A stretch of 64,000 nt of DNA from Starkeya sp. ORNL1 (GTDB lineage Bacteria; Pseudomonadota; Alphaproteobacteria; Rhizobiales; Xanthobacteraceae): NCBI RefSeq assembly GCF_012971745.1, contig NZ_CP048834.1, forward strand, positions 2,790,001 through 2,854,000, read 5' to 3'. The notes under the pieces are model-generated. The model did no database searches and was not told the origin of the DNA. It saw only the letters and a list, made by a program, of their open reading frames with translations. This document shows positions 60,900 through 64,000 of this stretch, piece after piece (positions within the stretch are counted from its first letter, which is position 1; each line of letters begins with the position of its first letter). The translations under genes were made by a program, and so were the position numbers.

Positions 60900-61967
60900 G
60901 TGAAACTTCTGGTGCTCGAAGGCGACGGCATCGGTCCGGAAATCGTCGAAGCCACGATGCGGGTCATGCGGCGTGCGGATTCGGTGTTCGGTCTTGATCT
61001 GTCGGTCCAGTCGCTGCCGATCGGTTTCACCGCGCTGAAAGCGAGCGGCACCACCTTTCCGTCTGAGACCCTGGCGGCGGCGAAATCGGTCGACGGCACC
61101 ATCCTCGGGCCGATCCAGCACAATGATTATCCGCCCGTCGCGGAGGGCGGGCTCAACCCGTCCGGCGCGCTGCGCATGGGGCTCGACCTCTATGCCAATA
61201 TCCGACCGGCCCGCACGCGTCCGGGGTTCGCGGCGCCCTGCGGCAAGCCGCTCGATCTGGTGATCGTCCGCGAGAACACCGAGGGCTTCTATTCCGACCG
61301 TTCGATGTTCGTCGGGCCGGGCGAATTCATGCCGACGCCGGACCTCGCTTTGTCGATCCGCAAGATCACGCGCGAGGGCTCGACGCGGATCGTGGAATCG
61401 GCCTTCGCGCTGGCCCGCGCCCAGCAACGGCGCAAGATCACCTGCGTGCACAAGGCCAATGTGCTGCGGGTATCCGACGGGTTGTTCCTGGAGTGCGCAC
61501 GCGCCGTCGCCGCGCGAAATCCCGACATCGAATATGAGGAGAAGATCGTCGACGCCATGGCGGCGCTGCTGGTGCGCGATGCCAGCCGCTTCGACGTCAT
61601 CGTTACCACCAACATGTTCGGCGACATCCTGTCGGACCAGGCGTCCGAGCTTTCCGGCAGCCTCGGGCTCGCCGCCTCGCTCAATGCCGGCAAAGACCAT
61701 GCGGTGGCGCAGGCGCAGCACGGCTCGGCGCCGGATATTGCCGGCCGCGATATCGCCAATCCTTCCTCGCTGATCGGCTCGGCCGCGATGCTGCTGGCCT
61801 GGATCGGCGCGCGCCGGCAGGAGAATGCGCCGGTCAAGGCCGCCGCCGCCATAGAGGCCGCGCTCGACGAGGTCGTCGCCACGCCCGCCGGGCGCACGCG
61901 TGATCTCGGTGGGAACCTGGGCACGCGGGCGTTCACCGACGCTGTCATAGACAGGATTGGGCATTGA
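60900..61967 (+). CDS. Isopropylmalate/isocitrate dehydrogenase-family enzyme (tartrate/D-malate type)
   Basis: This 355-residue decarboxylating dehydrogenase has LEGDGIGPEIVEATMRV (6-22), RENTEGFYSD (about 122-131) and HKANVLRVSDGLF. The Mg-binding DAMAALLVRDASRFDVIVTTNMFGDILSDQ follows, then HGSAPDIAGRDIANP. GTG start with AGGGAGG upstream. In a TTT operon with an Ldh-type enzyme, a hydroxy-diacid such as tartrate or a malate derivative is more likely than leucine biosynthesis. Confidence 0.9.
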   Translation: MKLLVLEGDGIGPEIVEATMRVMRRADSVFGLDLSVQSLPIGFTALKASGTTFPSETLAAAKSVDGTILGPIQHNDYPPVAEGGLNPSGALRMGLDLYANIRPARTRPGFAAPCGKPLDLVIVRENTEGFYSDRSMFVGPGEFMPTPDLALSIRKITREGSTRIVESAFALARAQQRRKITCVHKANVLRVSDGLFLECARAVAARNPDIEYEEKIVDAMAALLVRDASRFDVIVTTNMFGDILSDQASELSGSLGLAASLNAGKDHAVAQAQHGSAPDIAGRDIANPSSLIGSAAMLLAWIGARRQENAPVKAAAAIEAALDEVVATPAGRTRDLGGNLGTRAFTDAVIDRIGH

Positions 61968-61969
61968 CG

Positions 61970-63037
61970 ATGGATGTCGCGCAAAACCAGGCACCCGCTG
62001 CTGTCGCCCCGGTCCGGCTTTCAAGGGACGAACTGGCAGCCCTCGCCGTACGCGCCCTCGCAGCGCAAGGCATGCCGGAGCCGGATGCGATCGACGCGGC
62101 GGAGATACTGGTGCTGGCCGATCTGTTCGGCGTCTCGACCCACGGCGTCGACCGCATCCCGGTCTATAGCGAGCGGCTGCGCATCGGCGGCATCAAGGCG
62201 CTCCCGAGCGTCGCGGTCGAACGCAGCGCACCCTCGCTGCTGCGCGTCGACGGCGACAACGGCATCGGGCCGCTGATCGGCCGGCGCGCGCTGCGCGCCA
62301 CCATGGAGCTGGCGCGCGAGACCGGGTTGGCCGCGGCCTTCGTGCGTGGCAGCAATCATTTCGGCCCGATCATCTCCTACGCGCACATCGCCGCCGCGGC
62401 AGGCTTCGCCACCATCATCGCCACCAATGCAACGACGACGATTGCCCCCTCTGGCGGCAAGGAGGCGAAGCTCGGCAATAACCCCCTGGGGCTCGGCGTT
62501 CCCAATCCGGGCGGCGATCCCGTGATCCTCGACATGGCCATGAGCGTGGTCGCCCGGGCCAAGGTCCGTCTCGCGGCGGACAAGGGCGAAGCCATTCCGC
62601 CAAGCTGGGCCACCGACCGCGATGGGCGCCCGACCACTGATCCGACTGCCGCGCTCCATGGCTTCCTGCAACCGATCGGCGGCTACAAGGGCTATGGCCT
62701 CGCCTTGATGGTCGATCTGTTCGCGGGATTGATGTCGGGTGCGGCCTATCTGAACCATGTGAGTTCATGGGCGGACGCACCCGAGGCGCCGCAGAATCTC
62801 GGCCACATCTTCATCCTGTTCGACACCAACCGGTTGGGACGGCCGGATTGGCTCGGCCCGCTGGTCGAGGACTTCACCGCGATACTGCACGCCACGCCGC
62901 CGGCCGATCCGGCCCGGCCGGTGCTGGTGCCGGGCGAGACCGAGTATCGCGCCTTCCATCAACGCAGCCGCGACGGCATCGAACTGCCCGCGGCATTGCA
63001 CGCCAAGCTGACGGCCCTCGCGGGCAAACGAAACTGA
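61970..63037 (+). CDS. Ldh-family (malate/L-lactate dehydrogenase-type) oxidoreductase
   Basis: This 355-residue YlbC/MdhII-type dehydrogenase shows ADLFGVSTHGVDRIPVYSERL (about 48-68) with the catalytic His, RGSNHFGPIISYA, NNPLGLGVPNPGGDPVILDMAMSVVARAK and PIGGYKGYGLALMVDL. ATG 61970 lies 2 bases after the previous stop. It interconverts a 2-hydroxy and a 2-keto acid, in series or parallel with the preceding enzyme. Confidence 0.88.
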   Translation: MDVAQNQAPAAVAPVRLSRDELAALAVRALAAQGMPEPDAIDAAEILVLADLFGVSTHGVDRIPVYSERLRIGGIKALPSVAVERSAPSLLRVDGDNGIGPLIGRRALRATMELARETGLAAAFVRGSNHFGPIISYAHIAAAAGFATIIATNATTTIAPSGGKEAKLGNNPLGLGVPNPGGDPVILDMAMSVVARAKVRLAADKGEAIPPSWATDRDGRPTTDPTAALHGFLQPIGGYKGYGLALMVDLFAGLMSGAAYLNHVSSWADAPEAPQNLGHIFILFDTNRLGRPDWLGPLVEDFTAILHATPPADPARPVLVPGETEYRAFHQRSRDGIELPAALHAKLTALAGKRN

Positions 63038-63138
63038 GTGGGTCACTCGGAACTGACATGCGGAGTATCTGACAATCCGGTTTGGCAGTGTCTCACGCCT
63101 GAGCGCCGGCCAAATCCTCAACGCTGGACAACGCCACA

Positions 63139-63594
63139 ATGACAACCAGCATTCTCAGGAACAAAGACTTTCTCGGCGGGTGCCTGCTGATCGCCATCGG
63201 CGCGGCCGCCGCCTTCATCGCGCGCGACTACAGCTTCGGCACGCCGCGCCAGATGGGGCCGGGCTTCCTGCCCACCACCCTGTCCTTCGTGCTGATGGGC
63301 CTCGGCCTCGCCATCGCGCTCAAGGCGGCGCGTACCGGCGAGTTGCTGGAGGGCGCCGGAGCGCTACGCCCGATCATCGTCGTGCTCGGCGGCGTCGTCC
63401 TGTTCTCGCAGACGCTGGAGCCGCTCGGCCTGGTGCTGTCGTCCTTCATCCTGGTGATGGTCGCCTGCGCCGCCCACACCCCGTTCCGCTTAAAGGAATC
63501 GCTGCTGCTGTCGGTCGGACTGACGGTCGGCGTGGTGGTGCTGTTCGCCTATGCGCTCGGCGTGCCGTTCTCCCTCTGGCCGTGGAGCGAGTGA
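63139..63594 (+). CDS. TTT small membrane subunit (TctB)
   Basis: This 151-residue four-helix protein has FGTPRQMGPGFLPTTLSFVLMGLG at about 34-57, the TctB hallmark. The stop overlaps the tctA start (TGATG). It belongs to the operon starting at 60900; no TctC is seen in the window, so it may lie further right. Confidence 0.9.
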   Translation: MTTSILRNKDFLGGCLLIAIGAAAAFIARDYSFGTPRQMGPGFLPTTLSFVLMGLGLAIALKAARTGELLEGAGALRPIIVVLGGVVLFSQTLEPLGLVLSSFILVMVACAAHTPFRLKESLLLSVGLTVGVVVLFAYALGVPFSLWPWSE

Positions 63595-64000
63595 TGGACA
63601 TCTTTTCAAACCTCGCCCTCGGCTTCGAAGTCGCGCTCTCGCCCGAACGGCTGCTCTATTGCTTCGTCGGCGTGCTGCTCGGCACCTTCATCGGCGTGCT
63701 GCCCGGCGTCGGACCTCTGGTCACGATCAGCGTGCTGCTGCCGATCACCTATAATCTCGACCCCTCATCCTCGCTCATCATGCTCGCCGGCATCTATTAC
63801 GGCGCGCAGTATGGCGGCTCGACCACGGCGATCCTCGTCAATCTTCCCGGCGAGTCCTCCTCCGTGGTGACGTGCCTCGACGGCTACCAGATGGCCCGCC
63901 AGGGCCGCGCCGGGCCGGCACTGGCGATCGCCGCCATCGGCTCGTTCATCGCCGGCACGGCGTCGAACCTCGTCGTCGCGGCTTTCGCGCCCGCACTCGG
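63594..64000 (+). CDS. TTT large permease (TctA), 5' part cut by window edge
   Basis: The first 135 residues are visible: MDIFSNLALGFEVALSPERL, then LLGTFIGVLPGVGPLVTISV and GIYYGAQYGGSTTAILVNLP. They closely resemble the TctA at 33415, so these two systems are probably paralogues. Confidence 0.92.
   Translation, partial: MDIFSNLALGFEVALSPERLLYCFVGVLLGTFIGVLPGVGPLVTISVLLPITYNLDPSSSLIMLAGIYYGAQYGGSTTAILVNLPGESSSVVTCLDGYQMARQGRAGPALAIAAIGSFIAGTASNLVVAAFAPAL

Noticed and set aside
60900..61967. LeuB (leucine biosynthesis)
   Set aside because: The operon context (Ldh-type dehydrogenase, TctB/TctA) and lack of leu genes favour a catabolic tartrate/malate-type dehydrogenase.

Overview
The window is GC-rich, densely coded DNA of an alphaproteobacterium, most likely a Hyphomicrobiales member (Xanthobacteraceae- or Bosea-like). 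The grounds are codon use, ATGA/GTGA gene overlaps, many tripartite tricarboxylate (TTT) and TRAP transporters, and several families of intergenic palindromes typical of that order. No rRNA, tRNA, CRISPR array, transposase or phage gene was seen. The taxonomy is inference.

Layout. (1) 1-4.6 kb: the start of a glucan glucosyltransferase H-like gene, then a compact set of a zinc-less MDR dehydrogenase, a degenerate 6-carboxytetrahydropterin-synthase homologue, a GT4 glycosyltransferase and a SAM methyltransferase, facing a RibD-C-type reductase. Together they look like an uncharacterised pathway for a glycosylated or methylated pterin- or pyrimidine-derived metabolite. (2) 4.7-9.2 kb: GntR regulator, orphan TctC, L-arabinonate-dehydratase-like enzyme and HpcH aldolase (sugar-acid catabolism). 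(3) 9.4-13.8 kb: secreted lipase-like hydrolase, L-2-hydroxyglutarate oxidase, and an SDR divergent from an AraC regulator. (4) 13.9-21.0 kb: uronate module with TRAP importer, hydratase, GntR, KduI, KduD and an SMP-30 lactonase. (5) 21.2-33.2 kb: LLM flavin monooxygenase, TctCBA, amidohydrolase, two cupins, Ldh-type dehydrogenase, flavin reductase, Gfo/Idh/MocA dehydrogenase, carboxymuconolactone-decarboxylase-like protein and two LysR regulators. (6) 33.4-37.8 kb: a second TctABC set with a Gfo/Idh/MocA gene.

(7) 38.1-45.6 kb: a molybdenum/tungsten-related locus with a DUF2325 protein, a small ORF behind a Mo-box-like palindrome, a glutamine amidotransferase, a one-domain ModE, a DUF2478 protein, a molbindin, a TrmO/TsaA-like protein and a FecCD-type ABC importer resembling MolBCA. 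(8) 45.8-50.4 kb: TRAP importer plus gluconokinase under a LacI regulator, with three matching 14-bp operators. (9) 50.7-59.7 kb: a glutaredoxin-DinB fusion with its own thioredoxin reductase, a two-winged-helix GntR, a D-2-hydroxyacid dehydrogenase, a ferric-type ABC importer and a PrpF isomerase. (10) 59.8-64 kb: small alpha/beta hydrolase, isopropylmalate/tartrate-type dehydrogenase, Ldh-type dehydrogenase and TctB/TctA, the last cut by the window end.

The overall theme is scavenging of organic and sugar acids: each module pairs a regulator, an importer and one to five enzymes. The pterin-like cluster, the molybdenum locus and the Grx-DinB/thioredoxin-reductase pair fall outside that theme and are the best candidates for undescribed biology.
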